Shown here: piece after piece, positions 7,134-14,435 of the stretch
How positions within the stretch are numbered: the first letter of the stretch is position 1
Layout: each line of letters starts with the position of its first letter
Assembly (NCBI GenBank): GCA_003354055.1
Contig: PIVQ01000078.1
Span: forward strand, 1-17,727
Direction: 5' to 3'
DNA: 17,727 nt
From: Desulfobacteraceae bacterium
GTDB lineage: Bacteria > Desulfobacterota > Desulfobacteria > Desulfobacterales > Desulfobacteraceae
Notes under the pieces: generated by a model
The model's database searches: none
Told to the model about the DNA's origin: nothing
Seen by the model: the letters and a program-made list of their open reading frames with translations, nothing else
Program-made: the position numbers and the translations under genes

Positions 7134-8102
7134 TCATTGAAGTTCTGCCAGCCCTGGCTGAGCCAGGAACTCCTTAAGCGCAGAAACAGTTCTCATAGGA
7201 TCTTCTTCCTGCGGAACATGACCAAGTTCATTGAAGCGCACTAACTTGCTGCCGACGATCTCCTTGTGAAAACGATCACCAATGTCAGGCGGAATAAGAC
7301 GATCTCGGCCGCCCCACAGAATAAGTGTGGGCAGCTTGAGCTCCGGTACTTGCTTTGCGAGCGAGCCCGGTTGTGTTTGACGGAAACGCTCGGCCAATGC
7401 CAGTCGGTTGCCGGCACGGGTGGTAAGGTCGAAATAGCGATCAATCAGCTCAGGGGTGACCAGAGACGGATTACCATAAACATTCTTAACACTGCTTTCG
7501 ACAATTCCACGGGGCAGCACCTCCTCCATTAGCCTATTCAATACAGGTGTAAGTGCGATTTTGAATCCAATCGGAACTGATTGAGCCTGATATGGATACC
7601 CGCTGGCATCAATGAGTATGAGCCGTTCGACACGACCAGGATGCAGTACCGCCGTCGCCCATGCCACATAGCCTCCCAAGGAGTTGCCGGCCAACACGCA
7701 ATGGTCGACGTGGAGAGTGTCGAGTACGGCGACTACTATGCGTGAATAATTCTCGATCGTGTAGTTGTTGTCGGGAGAGGGGCCTGTGAGCCCGAAGGCC
7801 GGCATATCGAAACGAATGACTCGATGCTCGTCCTTTAGGGCATTAACCCAGCCATCCCAGGTATGGAGAGAGGAGCTTGTACCATGCAGGAGCACGATCG
7901 GCATCGAATCCTCGCGTGGTCCTTCGTCCCGCAGGTGTACCTGCATACCTTCAATTTCAATGAACTGCGACGGTGGTAGTGCCCAGCGCACTTTCAGTTC
8001 TTCTACCGAACGGTCCGGTACCCGGTTTACAACGATGAATGTGGCTGCTGCAACGACAAGCAGCAGGAATAACCAGCCAATTAATTTCAATACAAGTCTC
8101 AT
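7134..8102 (-). CDS. Membrane-anchored alpha/beta hydrolase
   Basis: 322 residues. Residues 6-26 are a single hydrophobic segment after a short basic start, so the enzyme is probably anchored in the inner membrane with its catalytic domain outside. The fold signature is complete. The oxyanion segment is LLHGTSSS (71-78). The nucleophile elbow is GNSLGG with Ser141, the acid is Asp267 in GGRDRLIPP, and the base is His295 in LGHVPQEE. It is most like generic proline-iminopeptidase/epoxide-hydrolase-type members; the substrate is unknown. The ATG at 8102 is preceded by GGAG at seven bases. The coding sequence is clearly richer in G and C than its AT-rich neighbours on both sides and uses GC-ending codons more often, a sign of separate origin. 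attC-like half sites lie directly before and after it, so it may have arrived as a gene cassette (inference). Confidence 0.88.
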   Translation of the reverse strand: MRLVLKLIGWLFLLLVVAAATFIVVNRVPDRSVEELKVRWALPPSQFIEIEGMQVHLRDEGPREDSMPIVLLHGTSSSLHTWDGWVNALKDEHRVIRFDMPAFGLTGPSPDNNYTIENYSRIVVAVLDTLHVDHCVLAGNSLGGYVAWATAVLHPGRVERLILIDASGYPYQAQSVPIGFKIALTPVLNRLMEEVLPRGIVESSVKNVYGNPSLVTPELIDRYFDLTTRAGNRLALAERFRQTQPGSLAKQVPELKLPTLILWGGRDRLIPPDIGDRFHKEIVGSKLVRFNELGHVPQEEDPMRTVSALKEFLAQPGLAELQ

Positions 8103-8104
8103 GC

Positions 8105-8128
8105 TATAGCTCCAGCGCCTTGTTTAGC
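8105..8128 (-). other. attC-like half site upstream of the hydrolase
   Basis: On the minus strand, GCTAAACAAGGCGCTGGAGC follows the STAS-like gene by about ten bases and runs almost directly into the hydrolase start codon. It resembles the 5' half of many chromosomal attC sites (GCCTAACAAGGCGCT...). The complementary 3' half with a GTTRRRY core is absent, only TATAGC being left before the ATG. The hydrolase ribosome-binding site GGAG lies inside it. It shares the C-TAA-CAAG pattern with the element after the hydrolase. Confidence 0.3.
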
Positions 8129-8137
8129 ATTGAGGAT

Positions 8138-8506
8138 TTATGATTTTAGCCATGCTGTAGCCGCATTAAGGCTTTTGAAATACTGGATATTAAAACCATC
8201 AGATTGCGCTACTTTTTCAAAATACTTTCTATGACTTTCTGCTTCAGAATAGATAAATGCGAATTTCACATCAGGTTTAATACCGATAGACCTCATATAG
8301 GTTGTCAAATCCATGGCACCTACCATCGGCTCTGCTGGATTGAATGTTGATTTTGTTAAATCAATGAGAACTCTGTTAAATTCACTTATTCCCAATTGGC
8401 ATGCAACGGCTGATAATATTTTTTTTCTTATATCTTGGTCGAGCAAGCAAGTGACTTTTACTTTGATGGTTTGATTTTTTGAGTCAATTTCCAGATCGAA
8501 ATTCAT
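8138..8506 (-). CDS. SpoIIAA/STAS-SEC14-like small protein
   Basis: 122 residues, soluble. The pattern of alternating strands and helices, the central block NRVLIDLTKSTFNP and the C-terminal LNAATAWLKS fit the SpoIIAA-like group (STAS/SEC14 fold), whose C-terminus usually reads EA-x-x-WL. Such proteins bind partners or small ligands and are often of unknown role in single-gene contexts. No anti-sigma factor or kinase gene adjoins it, so a partner-switch role cannot be claimed. The ATG at 8506 follows AGGAAG at eight bases. It is the first gene of the long leftward run and probably starts the transcript. The next gene begins 35 nt after its stop. Confidence 0.65.
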   Translation of the reverse strand: MNFDLEIDSKNQTIKVKVTCLLDQDIRKKILSAVACQLGISEFNRVLIDLTKSTFNPAEPMVGAMDLTTYMRSIGIKPDVKFAFIYSEAESHRKYFEKVAQSDGFNIQYFKSLNAATAWLKS

Positions 8507-8585
8507 TTATTAACTTCCTGTTGTCGAACAGTATCAATAGATAGAAAGCTGTTGTCCATGTATTGCCTATAGTTCATGAAATAGT

Positions 8586-8614
8586 ATTATGCATATTGTC
8601 GTATATTAGATCAA
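8586..8614 (-). promoter_or_regulatory. Candidate sigma70-type promoter for the leftward accessory block
   Basis: On the minus strand TTGATC (8614-8609) and CATAAT (8591-8586) are separated by 17 bp, about 80 bp before the STAS-like start codon. Spacing is ideal and each hexamer is a fair match. The region is AT-rich, so chance matches are possible. Confidence 0.35.
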
Positions 8615-8668
8615 ATGCGGAAAAAAGAAAACCTGTTAATGACCAGATTACATTAAGGAAAAACGGAT

Positions 8669-8697
8669 TTGAAATTTCCATGTTTTCTCTATATAGT
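8669..8697 (+). promoter_or_regulatory. Sigma70-type promoter of the lipid kinase-panF-plsC operon
   Basis: TTGAAA (8669-8674) and TATAGT (8692-8697) are separated by exactly 17 bp. Transcription would start near 8704, which leaves the ATG at 8706 almost without a leader. This supports initiation at a later in-frame ATG. It diverges from the accessory block on the other strand. Confidence 0.6.
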
Positions 8698-8759
8698 CAG
8701 CAACCATGGGAAATAAAGACGGCATCATATCCATGAATACAGGCTCTGGAAAAAAACTC

Positions 8760-9647
8760 ATGAAAATTGCTCTGGTGGTCAATCCCTATTCCGGCGGTAA
8801 AAAGACAGAAAAACTGTTGCCTATGGTCAAAAATTCTCTGGAGAACAGGGGCGTTCAGGCAGACATCTATCTGTCCAGGTTTAAAAATCATATTCAGGGC
8901 ATTGCCCGCAACCTTGATATCACAGCCTATGATGCCATTGTGGCCATGGGCGGGGACGGCACTAACTTTCATCTGATCAACGGACTGCTGTCTACCCATC
9001 TGCCGGCAGATTTACCGCCTCTGGGCATTATCCCCACAGGATCTGGAAACTCGTTTATCAAGGATCTGGATATCCATTCTTTGGACCAGGCTGTCCAGGC
9101 TATTGAGAGAAACAGCCCCAGACCTGTGGATGTCCTGAGATATACCCAGGGTATGCGCCCCTTTTATTTTATAAATCTCATGGGGCTGGGATTTGTCACT
9201 GATGTCGCATTAACAGCAGAACGCTTTAAAGCCTTTCATGATCTTTCCTATCTCATCGGCGTGGTTCACAGAACTGTCTCCCTGAAATTCCATCACATGG
9301 AACTGATTGTTGACGGGAAATCATTTTCAGGAAAAAACTGTTTTGTTGAATTCTGCAACTCCAGATATACAGGAGGGGACATGCTCATGGCACCAAAGGC
9401 AAAAATTGATGACGGTCTCATGGACGTTGTGATTGTAGGTCCTATGAAAAAGAAACGGTTGTTAGGGGCTTTGCCCAAAATATTTACAGGAGATCATCTT
9501 GCAATGGACGAGGTCACCTGCATCCAGGGTAAAAAAGCTACGATCCATACTCATCCGGCCAAGGCCCTTCTGCCTGACGGTGAGATTTTCGGTAAAACAC
9601 CGGGTACAATTGAAGTGCTTGGAAGTCAATTAAAGTATCTTTCCTAA
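8760..9647 (+). CDS. Lipid kinase, YegS / diacylglycerol kinase family (DAGK_cat)
   Basis: 295 residues from the chosen ATG, the family's usual size. It opens with MKIALVVNPYSGGKK, the normal first strand and phosphate-binding loop of the family. GGDGT (64-68) is the nucleotide-binding signature and PTGSGNS (92-98) the second conserved block. The later DDGLMDVVIVGPM and PDGEIFG segments are the C-terminal domain signatures. The enzyme transfers phosphate from ATP to a lipid such as diacylglycerol on the cytoplasmic face of the membrane. In-frame ATGs at 8706 and 8733 have no ribosome-binding site, and 8706 coincides with the predicted transcription start; 8760 has a weak GGA upstream and matches the family's N-terminus. 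It heads an operon with yhdT-like, panF and plsC genes, which fits a role in phosphatidic acid supply or lipid turnover. Confidence 0.87.
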   Translation: MKIALVVNPYSGGKKTEKLLPMVKNSLENRGVQADIYLSRFKNHIQGIARNLDITAYDAIVAMGGDGTNFHLINGLLSTHLPADLPPLGIIPTGSGNSFIKDLDIHSLDQAVQAIERNSPRPVDVLRYTQGMRPFYFINLMGLGFVTDVALTAERFKAFHDLSYLIGVVHRTVSLKFHHMELIVDGKSFSGKNCFVEFCNSRYTGGDMLMAPKAKIDDGLMDVVIVGPMKKKRLLGALPKIFTGDHLAMDEVTCIQGKKATIHTHPAKALLPDGEIFGKTPGTIEVLGSQLKYLS

Positions 9648-9677
9648 AATTTATCTTATGCTGAAAAGGAAAAAAAG

Positions 9678-9971
9678 ATGAGGCTAAAAACAGACAAACG
9701 GTTTATTCAGGCCAATAAAGAGGCGATGATTGCCGTTGGATTATGCATTGCCTATTTTATCTTTTGGTATGTTACGGCTTACGGTTTTGGCGATGTGCCG
9801 GTCGATGAATACACCTATATTTTAGGATTTCCGGCCTGGTTCTTTTACAGTTGTGTGGTTGGGTTTGCTCTCTTTTCAATCCTTTCCGCCCTCATGGTAC
9901 GCCTTTTCTTTAAAGAAGTCTCCCTTGATAAATACGATACAGACCAGCTAAAGGCCGAAGGTGACATATGA
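9678..9971 (+). CDS. yhdT: YhdT-family small membrane protein
   Basis: 97 residues with two membrane helices (about 16-36 and 50-73), a short polar N-terminus and a charged C-terminus. The segment AYFIFWYVTAYGFGD and the later LGFPAWFFYSCVVGF are the conserved blocks of the YhdT family (DUF997). That family is almost always encoded just before the pantothenate symporter PanF, including in Escherichia coli. It may be an accessory subunit of the symporter; this is not proven. The ATG follows AAGGA with seven bases between. Its stop overlaps the panF start (ATGA), a sign of translational coupling, and the lipid kinase stop is 30 nt upstream. Confidence 0.9.
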   Translation: MRLKTDKRFIQANKEAMIAVGLCIAYFIFWYVTAYGFGDVPVDEYTYILGFPAWFFYSCVVGFALFSILSALMVRLFFKEVSLDKYDTDQLKAEGDI

Positions 9972-11446
9972 TTCAGTACGCCATCATCCTGCCCCTTATT
10001 GCCTACCTCATTCTTGTATACCTTATGGCTATCTATGCAAACCGAATCCTGTCGAAATCCGGAAACTTTTTAGAAGAGTACTTTATCGGCAGCAGGCAAA
10101 TGGGCGGATTTGTCCTGGCCATGACCCTGGTTGCCACATATGCCAGTGCCAGCAGTTTTGTAGGTGGTCCCGGAGTTGCCTATAAAATGGGCTTAGGCTG
10201 GGTGCTTCTGGCCATGATCCAGCTTCCTGCAGCCTGGCTGTCCTTATCTGTTCTGGGGAAAAAATACGCCATCATTGCCCGCCGTATCAATGCCGTGACC
10301 ATCAATGATATCCTCAGGGCCCGGTACGACAACAAGTGGGTGGTAATATTAGGGTCACTCTCCCTGGTTGTCTTCTTTATAGCAGCCATGGTAGCGCAGT
10401 TTGTCGGAGGCGCCCGACTTTTTGAAGGGATGACCGGCCTTTCTTACAACACCGGCCTTTTTATCTTTGCCTTTACCGTAGTGCTTTATACCACCATCGG
10501 TGGTTTTCGGGCTGTGGCCCTCACCGATGCCGTTCAAGGCGTGGTAATGATGATCGGCACCACAGCCCTTCTTGCAGGTGTTATCATAGCAGGCGGCGGT
10601 ATCCCGAATCTTATAACCGCCCTTCAGAGTATCGATCCTGCCCTCATTACCCCATCTGGGCCGAATAATTTCTTAAGCAAACCCTTTATCCTCTCTTTCT
10701 GGATCCTGGTCTGTTTCGGGGTGATCGGTATTCCCCATACCGCAGTACGCTGCTTCGGATACAAGGACAGCCGTTCCATGCACCGGGCGATTATCCTTGG
10801 CACCTTTGTCATGGGATATCTCATGCTCGGCATGCATCTTTGCGGTGCATTCGGCAGGGTTATTGTTCCAGATCTGACCGTGGGGGATAAGATTATGCCG
10901 GCACTGACCATAGCGGTGCTGCCGCCGGTATTTGCAGGAATTTTTCTTGCAGGTCCTCTGGCTGCCATCATGAGCACAATAGACTCCCAGCTCATCCTGG
11001 CTTCAGCCACCATCATCAAAGATCTGTATATTAACTATGTAAAAAAAGAGAATCCTGAACCTAATAAGATTCAAAGGGTTCGTCTGTTAAGCTTTATCAC
11101 AACAGCTATTCTCGGCCTCATCGTATTTGGTGCAGCGTTTAACCCGCCTGAGCTCATTGTCTGGCTCAACCTGTTTGCCTTTGGCGGATTGCAGGCAGCT
11201 TTTCTCTGGCCGCTGATTTTAGGTCTTTACTGGAAGCGCGCCAATGCCATGGGCGCCCTTGCTGCCATGATGACGGGTGTTGGCACATATTTTTACTTTG
11301 CAACCTTCATCAAACGGGTGGCAGGCATGCATGTGATCGTACCGGTCTTAAGCATTACCCTGACGGTCTTTGTTATCGTGAGCCTGCTTACGCCTGAGCC
11401 CAAAAAATCAACAATAGCGCTTTTCTGGGGAAACCGCTGTGAATAA
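9968..11446 (+). CDS. panF: Sodium/pantothenate symporter
   Basis: 492 residues with about 13 membrane helices, the layout of the sodium:solute symporter family. The N-terminal block EEYFIGSRQMGGFVLAMTL and ATYASASSFVGGPG are typical of PanF. The family signature GGFRAVALTDAVQGVVM appears near residue 180, and the later segment AIMSTIDSQLILASATIIKDLY is also characteristic. The protein imports pantothenate with sodium ions, feeding coenzyme A synthesis. Identification rests on these blocks together with the adjacent yhdT gene, with which it shares a 4-base ATGA overlap. Other members of the family carry proline or acetate, so the substrate is inferred from context and overall likeness. The plsC-type gene follows after 29 nt. 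Confidence 0.9.
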   Translation: MIQYAIILPLIAYLILVYLMAIYANRILSKSGNFLEEYFIGSRQMGGFVLAMTLVATYASASSFVGGPGVAYKMGLGWVLLAMIQLPAAWLSLSVLGKKYAIIARRINAVTINDILRARYDNKWVVILGSLSLVVFFIAAMVAQFVGGARLFEGMTGLSYNTGLFIFAFTVVLYTTIGGFRAVALTDAVQGVVMMIGTTALLAGVIIAGGGIPNLITALQSIDPALITPSGPNNFLSKPFILSFWILVCFGVIGIPHTAVRCFGYKDSRSMHRAIILGTFVMGYLMLGMHLCGAFGRVIVPDLTVGDKIMPALTIAVLPPVFAGIFLAGPLAAIMSTIDSQLILASATIIKDLYINYVKKENPEPNKIQRVRLLSFITTAILGLIVFGAAFNPPELIVWLNLFAFGGLQAAFLWPLILGLYWKRANAMGALAAMMTGVGTYFYFATFIKRVAGMHVIVPVLSITLTVFVIVSLLTPEPKKSTIALFWGNRCE

Positions 11447-11475
11447 AGGAATTAAACTTTAGTTTAAGGTTAATC

Positions 11476-12177
11476 ATGCAAACGATTATCTCTATAGGCC
11501 TCTGGGCTGTTGGTTTAGTGTTTTTTTTATTTTCTTTCTCTATTCTGGCAATTTGCCTTGTGGTTTGCCCAAGAGAAATAACCTTCAGTCTGGCAAGACG
11601 CCTATTTTCCATGCAAATCCGGGTCATGGGCATCCGCCTCAGAGTGAAGGGCAGGGGGAACATCGATCCGGATCAGACCTATCTGATCATGGGAAACCAC
11701 GAAAGCCTGTTTGATCTTTTTGTTATCCCTGCAGCCATTCCCCTGACCTTTACCGGCGTGGAAGCAGCCTATCATTTTAAAATTCCGATCTGGGGGCATC
11801 TGATCCGGAAATGGGGATGTATTCCTATCCAGCGGTACAACCTTGCACAGGCTAAAAAGAGTCTTGAACAGGCCAGAACAACCCTGGACGAAGGATTGTC
11901 CATTGTCATTCTGCCCGAAGGCCACAGGACCCGTACAGGAGAGATGGCAGCGTTTAAAAAAGGCCCCTTTCACCTGGCCAAGGCGACCCGGGCCACCATT
12001 CTGCCATTCGGTATAAGCGGCTTGTTTGAATTTCAGCAGCGGGGGGAATTTTACCTAAACCCAAGAAAGGTCTACGTAAAAATCGATGAAGCAATTCCCT
12101 ACGAATCCTACAAGGACTTATCAGTCGAAGAATTCAGAGATCTAATATTTAACCGGATTCACCATCTGAGCCAATAA
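11476..12177 (+). CDS. plsC: 1-acyl-sn-glycerol-3-phosphate acyltransferase (PlsC family)
   Basis: 233 residues. A hydrophobic segment at residues 5-31 probably anchors the protein in the inner membrane. The catalytic NHX4D motif is NHESLFD (74-80), with the His-Asp pair in place. The second block PEGHRT (147-152) and the following GAFKKGPFHLA-like segment (159-168) bind the acceptor phosphate. The enzyme acylates lysophosphatidic acid to phosphatidic acid; the family also includes acyltransferases for other lysolipids, so exact substrate is open. The ATG follows AAGG at eight bases. A 16-bp palindrome (TTAAACT-TT-AGTTTAA, 11452-11467) lies in the 29-nt gap after panF. It is the last gene of the operon, and a strong terminator begins at its stop codon. 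Because the lipid kinase in the same operon makes phosphatidic acid, the two enzymes share a product. Confidence 0.87.
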   Translation: MQTIISIGLWAVGLVFFLFSFSILAICLVVCPREITFSLARRLFSMQIRVMGIRLRVKGRGNIDPDQTYLIMGNHESLFDLFVIPAAIPLTFTGVEAAYHFKIPIWGHLIRKWGCIPIQRYNLAQAKKSLEQARTTLDEGLSIVILPEGHRTRTGEMAAFKKGPFHLAKATRATILPFGISGLFEFQQRGEFYLNPRKVYVKIDEAIPYESYKDLSVEEFRDLIFNRIHHLSQ

Positions 12178-12213
12178 AAAAGCGCGGGTAGCAATTGCCA
12201 CCCGCGCTTTTTA
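12176..12213. terminator. Bidirectional Rho-independent terminator between plsC and the EF-G-like gene
   Basis: AAAAAGCGCGGGT and ACCCGCGCTTTTT form a long GC-rich stem, with a GCAATTGC core between them that can extend the stem past one mismatch. A-runs on one side and T-runs on the other make it effective in both directions. The two operons converge here, so it should stop the lipid operon on the plus strand and the EF-G-like gene on the minus strand. Confidence 0.9.
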
Positions 12214-12249
12214 TACTGTTCTCGCCGTTCCCGCTGATCAAGCTGATCT

Positions 12250-12280
12250 CGCGGTTAACGGCAACTGCCGTTAACTCGCG
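12250..12280. repeat. Inverted repeat spanning the EF-G-like stop codon
   Basis: GTTAACGGCA (12254-12263) and TGCCGTTAAC (12266-12275) are perfect 10-bp arms around a 2-base centre, flanked by CGCG on each side. The TAA stop of the EF-G-like gene lies inside the right arm. No T-run follows on either strand, so it is unlikely to be a terminator by itself. Confidence 0.6.
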
Positions 12281-14340
12281 TTTTCAGCATTCACTCTTTC
12301 AATAATCTTCTTAGCCATATCACCAGGCACTTCGTCATACTGCTCGAATTCCATGGTGAATGTACCGCGGCCACCGGTCATGGAGCCAAGATCTGGTGCA
12401 TAACGGAGCATTTCAGACATGGGAACCAGTGCGTTGATGATCTGTTTCTCATCTTCTGAATCCATACCCAGAACGCGGCCGCGTCTGGAGTTCATGTCAC
12501 CCATAATATCGCCTGTGGCATCATCCGGTACTTTAACGGAAACCTTCATGATGGGTTCAAGCAAAACAGCCTTGGCTTCGTTCGCTGCTGTCCTGAATGC
12601 TAATGAACCTGCCATCTTAAACGCCATTTCAGAAGAATCAACTGAATGGTAGGAACCGAAATCCAGAGTGGTTCTAAAATCCACACACGGGAATCCGGCC
12701 AGGATGCCCTTGACCATGGCTTCCCGGATACCGGATTCTACGGCAGGGATATAGTTTCTGGGAATAACACCGCCCACTATTTTATCAACAAACTCATATC
12801 CGGAGCCCTTGGGCAGGGGGGCAAGCTCGATCCAGCAGTCACCGTACTGGCCGTGGCCGCCGGACTGTTTTTTATGTTTACCCTGAACACGGACTTTTTT
12901 CTTGAAAGTCTCTCTGTAGGCAACTATGGGAGTGGCAATGTCCATGCCCACGTTGAATTTTCTCTTGATCTTTTCAGCCGTGACTTCAATGTGAACCAGA
13001 CCGCGGCCGGACAGGAGAGTCTGGTGGGTTTCTTCTTCACGTTTGAGCTCAAGCCCTGGATCTTCTTCAAGGATCTTACGAATGGCTTCATGAATCTTGT
13101 CTTCGTCGCTCTTCTCCTTGGGAGAAATGGCAAAAGTGATACAGGGCGGCAGTGCTGCAGGTGCCGGAATCTGAATTTCCTGACCGCCGGTAATAGTATC
13201 ACCGGTCAGGGTATCTTTGAGCTTTGCAACCGCAACTATAGAGCCGGGCAGGGCACCGGTAATGGTTTTCTGCTCTTTACCCGCAATTTCCAGCAACTGG
13301 GAGAATCTCTCCTTGGTGTCCTTGGTCACATTAAGGATGTTGCCCTCTTTGGTAAGCGTTCCTGCAATAACCCGGAATAAAGAGAGACGGCCGGCATAGG
13401 GATCCACGATGGTGGCAAATACAAAGCCTGTGAATTCGGCATCCGGATCCGGAGCCACTTCAACCTCGTTGCCGTCTGCATCAACGGCTGTCCAGGCACC
13501 GCGATCCAGGGGAGAGGGCATATAATCATTGATGAAATCAAAGATCACATCAATACCGATCATTTCGGTAGCGGAGGCACAGACTGCGGGATAGAACTCC
13601 GCGTCCAGAACACCCTGGCGGAAGGCGACTTTAATTTCATCTTCGGTAAGATCTTCACCTTCCAGATATTTTTCAAGCAGATCATCATCAAGCTCTGCTA
13701 TGTTTTCAATGAATTCTTCCATGGCCATGGCAACGTCGTCAGCCATGTCAGCAGGGATATCTATTTGGGTTGCTTTTCCGTCTGCATCATATTCAAAGGC
13801 CTGGCCTGTAACAAGGTTTACCAGACCTTTAAAATCAGCTTCACTGCCGATGGGCAAGCAGACGGTAAGGATTTTCTTTTTTAATGCGGTTTGACAGGCG
13901 TCAACCGCTGTTGCAAAATCGGCTCTTTCACGGTCCAGTTTATTGATTACAACAAACCCTGGCAGATTGTACTCAATGGCAGAGGCAGCCGCCTCTTCGG
14001 TCATAGCGGAAGGTCCGCCAACGCCGTCAATGACAAAGGCCATACTGTCGGCAACAGGAAAACATGTTTTGGAAGCAGAGAAGAAATTCTGATCACCCGG
14101 CGTATCCATTAAGGTAATAGTATGCTTATTGTGGGTGTATTTGATAAACGATGTATTGATACTCTGCTGTTTTTTGGTTTCTTCGGGCTGGAAATCCATT
14201 ACGGTATTTCCCTCTTCAACCTTGCCCAGGCGATTGGTCACCCCGGCTTTAAAAAGCATAGCTTCAGCAAGAGTAGTCTTGCCTGCACCTCCATGACCTG
14301 CAAATGCCACATTTCTCATGGTTTTCATTTCTTCGCTCAT
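12271..14340 (-). CDS. Divergent EF-G-like translational GTPase
   Basis: 689 residues with the five-domain layout of elongation factor G. The G domain carries the P-loop GHGGAGKT (15-22), DTPGD (79-83) and NKLD (133-136). Domain II follows at about 300-390, domain III at about 400-470, domain IV at about 480-600 with the conserved tip region SYHSVDSSEMAFK (563-575), and domain V to the end. Two features set it apart from canonical EF-G. The catalytic histidine of DTPGH is aspartate, and the switch I RGITI motif reads KKQQSI (56-61). This places it with the EF-G-like paralogues, not the main translocase. These have been linked to ribosome recycling or remain unassigned, so the symbol fusA is not given. 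The ATG at 14340 has AAGGAG upstream. It lies 95 nt after tlyA behind an AT-rich repeat region that may hold its promoter. Confidence 0.9.
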   Translation of the reverse strand: MSEEMKTMRNVAFAGHGGAGKTTLAEAMLFKAGVTNRLGKVEEGNTVMDFQPEETKKQQSINTSFIKYTHNKHTITLMDTPGDQNFFSASKTCFPVADSMAFVIDGVGGPSAMTEEAAASAIEYNLPGFVVINKLDRERADFATAVDACQTALKKKILTVCLPIGSEADFKGLVNLVTGQAFEYDADGKATQIDIPADMADDVAMAMEEFIENIAELDDDLLEKYLEGEDLTEDEIKVAFRQGVLDAEFYPAVCASATEMIGIDVIFDFINDYMPSPLDRGAWTAVDADGNEVEVAPDPDAEFTGFVFATIVDPYAGRLSLFRVIAGTLTKEGNILNVTKDTKERFSQLLEIAGKEQKTITGALPGSIVAVAKLKDTLTGDTITGGQEIQIPAPAALPPCITFAISPKEKSDEDKIHEAIRKILEEDPGLELKREEETHQTLLSGRGLVHIEVTAEKIKRKFNVGMDIATPIVAYRETFKKKVRVQGKHKKQSGGHGQYGDCWIELAPLPKGSGYEFVDKIVGGVIPRNYIPAVESGIREAMVKGILAGFPCVDFRTTLDFGSYHSVDSSEMAFKMAGSLAFRTAANEAKAVLLEPIMKVSVKVPDDATGDIMGDMNSRRGRVLGMDSEDEKQIINALVPMSEMLRYAPDLGSMTGGRGTFTMEFEQYDEVPGDMAKKIIERVNAENAS

Positions 14341-14361
14341 TACTGCTCCTTCTAATAAAGA

Positions 14362-14395
14362 ATTAATAGAAAAACAATATTAATAGAAAAACAAT
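14362..14395. repeat. 17-bp tandem repeat, two identical copies
   Basis: ATTAATAGAAAAACAAT occurs twice head to tail at 14362-14378 and 14379-14395. It lies 22-55 bp before the EF-G-like start codon, where the promoter and 5' leader would be. On the minus strand each copy contains TTGTTTTTCTATTAAT, which offers promoter-like hexamers, but no pair has good spacing. Confidence 0.8.
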
Positions 14396-14417
14396 ATTTT
14401 AATAATATTATTAAAAT
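14396..14417. promoter_or_regulatory. 22-bp perfect palindrome upstream of the EF-G-like gene
   Basis: The 22 bases are their own reverse complement (arms of 11 bases, ATTTTAATAAT, without a loop) and directly adjoin the tandem repeat. All bases are A or T. It could be an operator for a dimeric regulator of the EF-G-like gene, or part of a weak tlyA terminator; the sequence alone does not decide. Confidence 0.4.
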
Positions 14418-14435
14418 AGAATTAAAAGCGTTATT

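Noticed and set aside
9961..10185. Plus-strand frame overlapping the panF start
   Set aside because: It is out of frame with panF, which has an ATGA overlap with yhdT and clear symporter motifs.
12646..13380. Long plus-strand open frame (244 codons) opposite the EF-G-like gene
   Set aside because: It lies fully inside the conserved EF-G-like frame on the other strand and shows no recognisable domain; its length is explained by the codon bias of the real gene.
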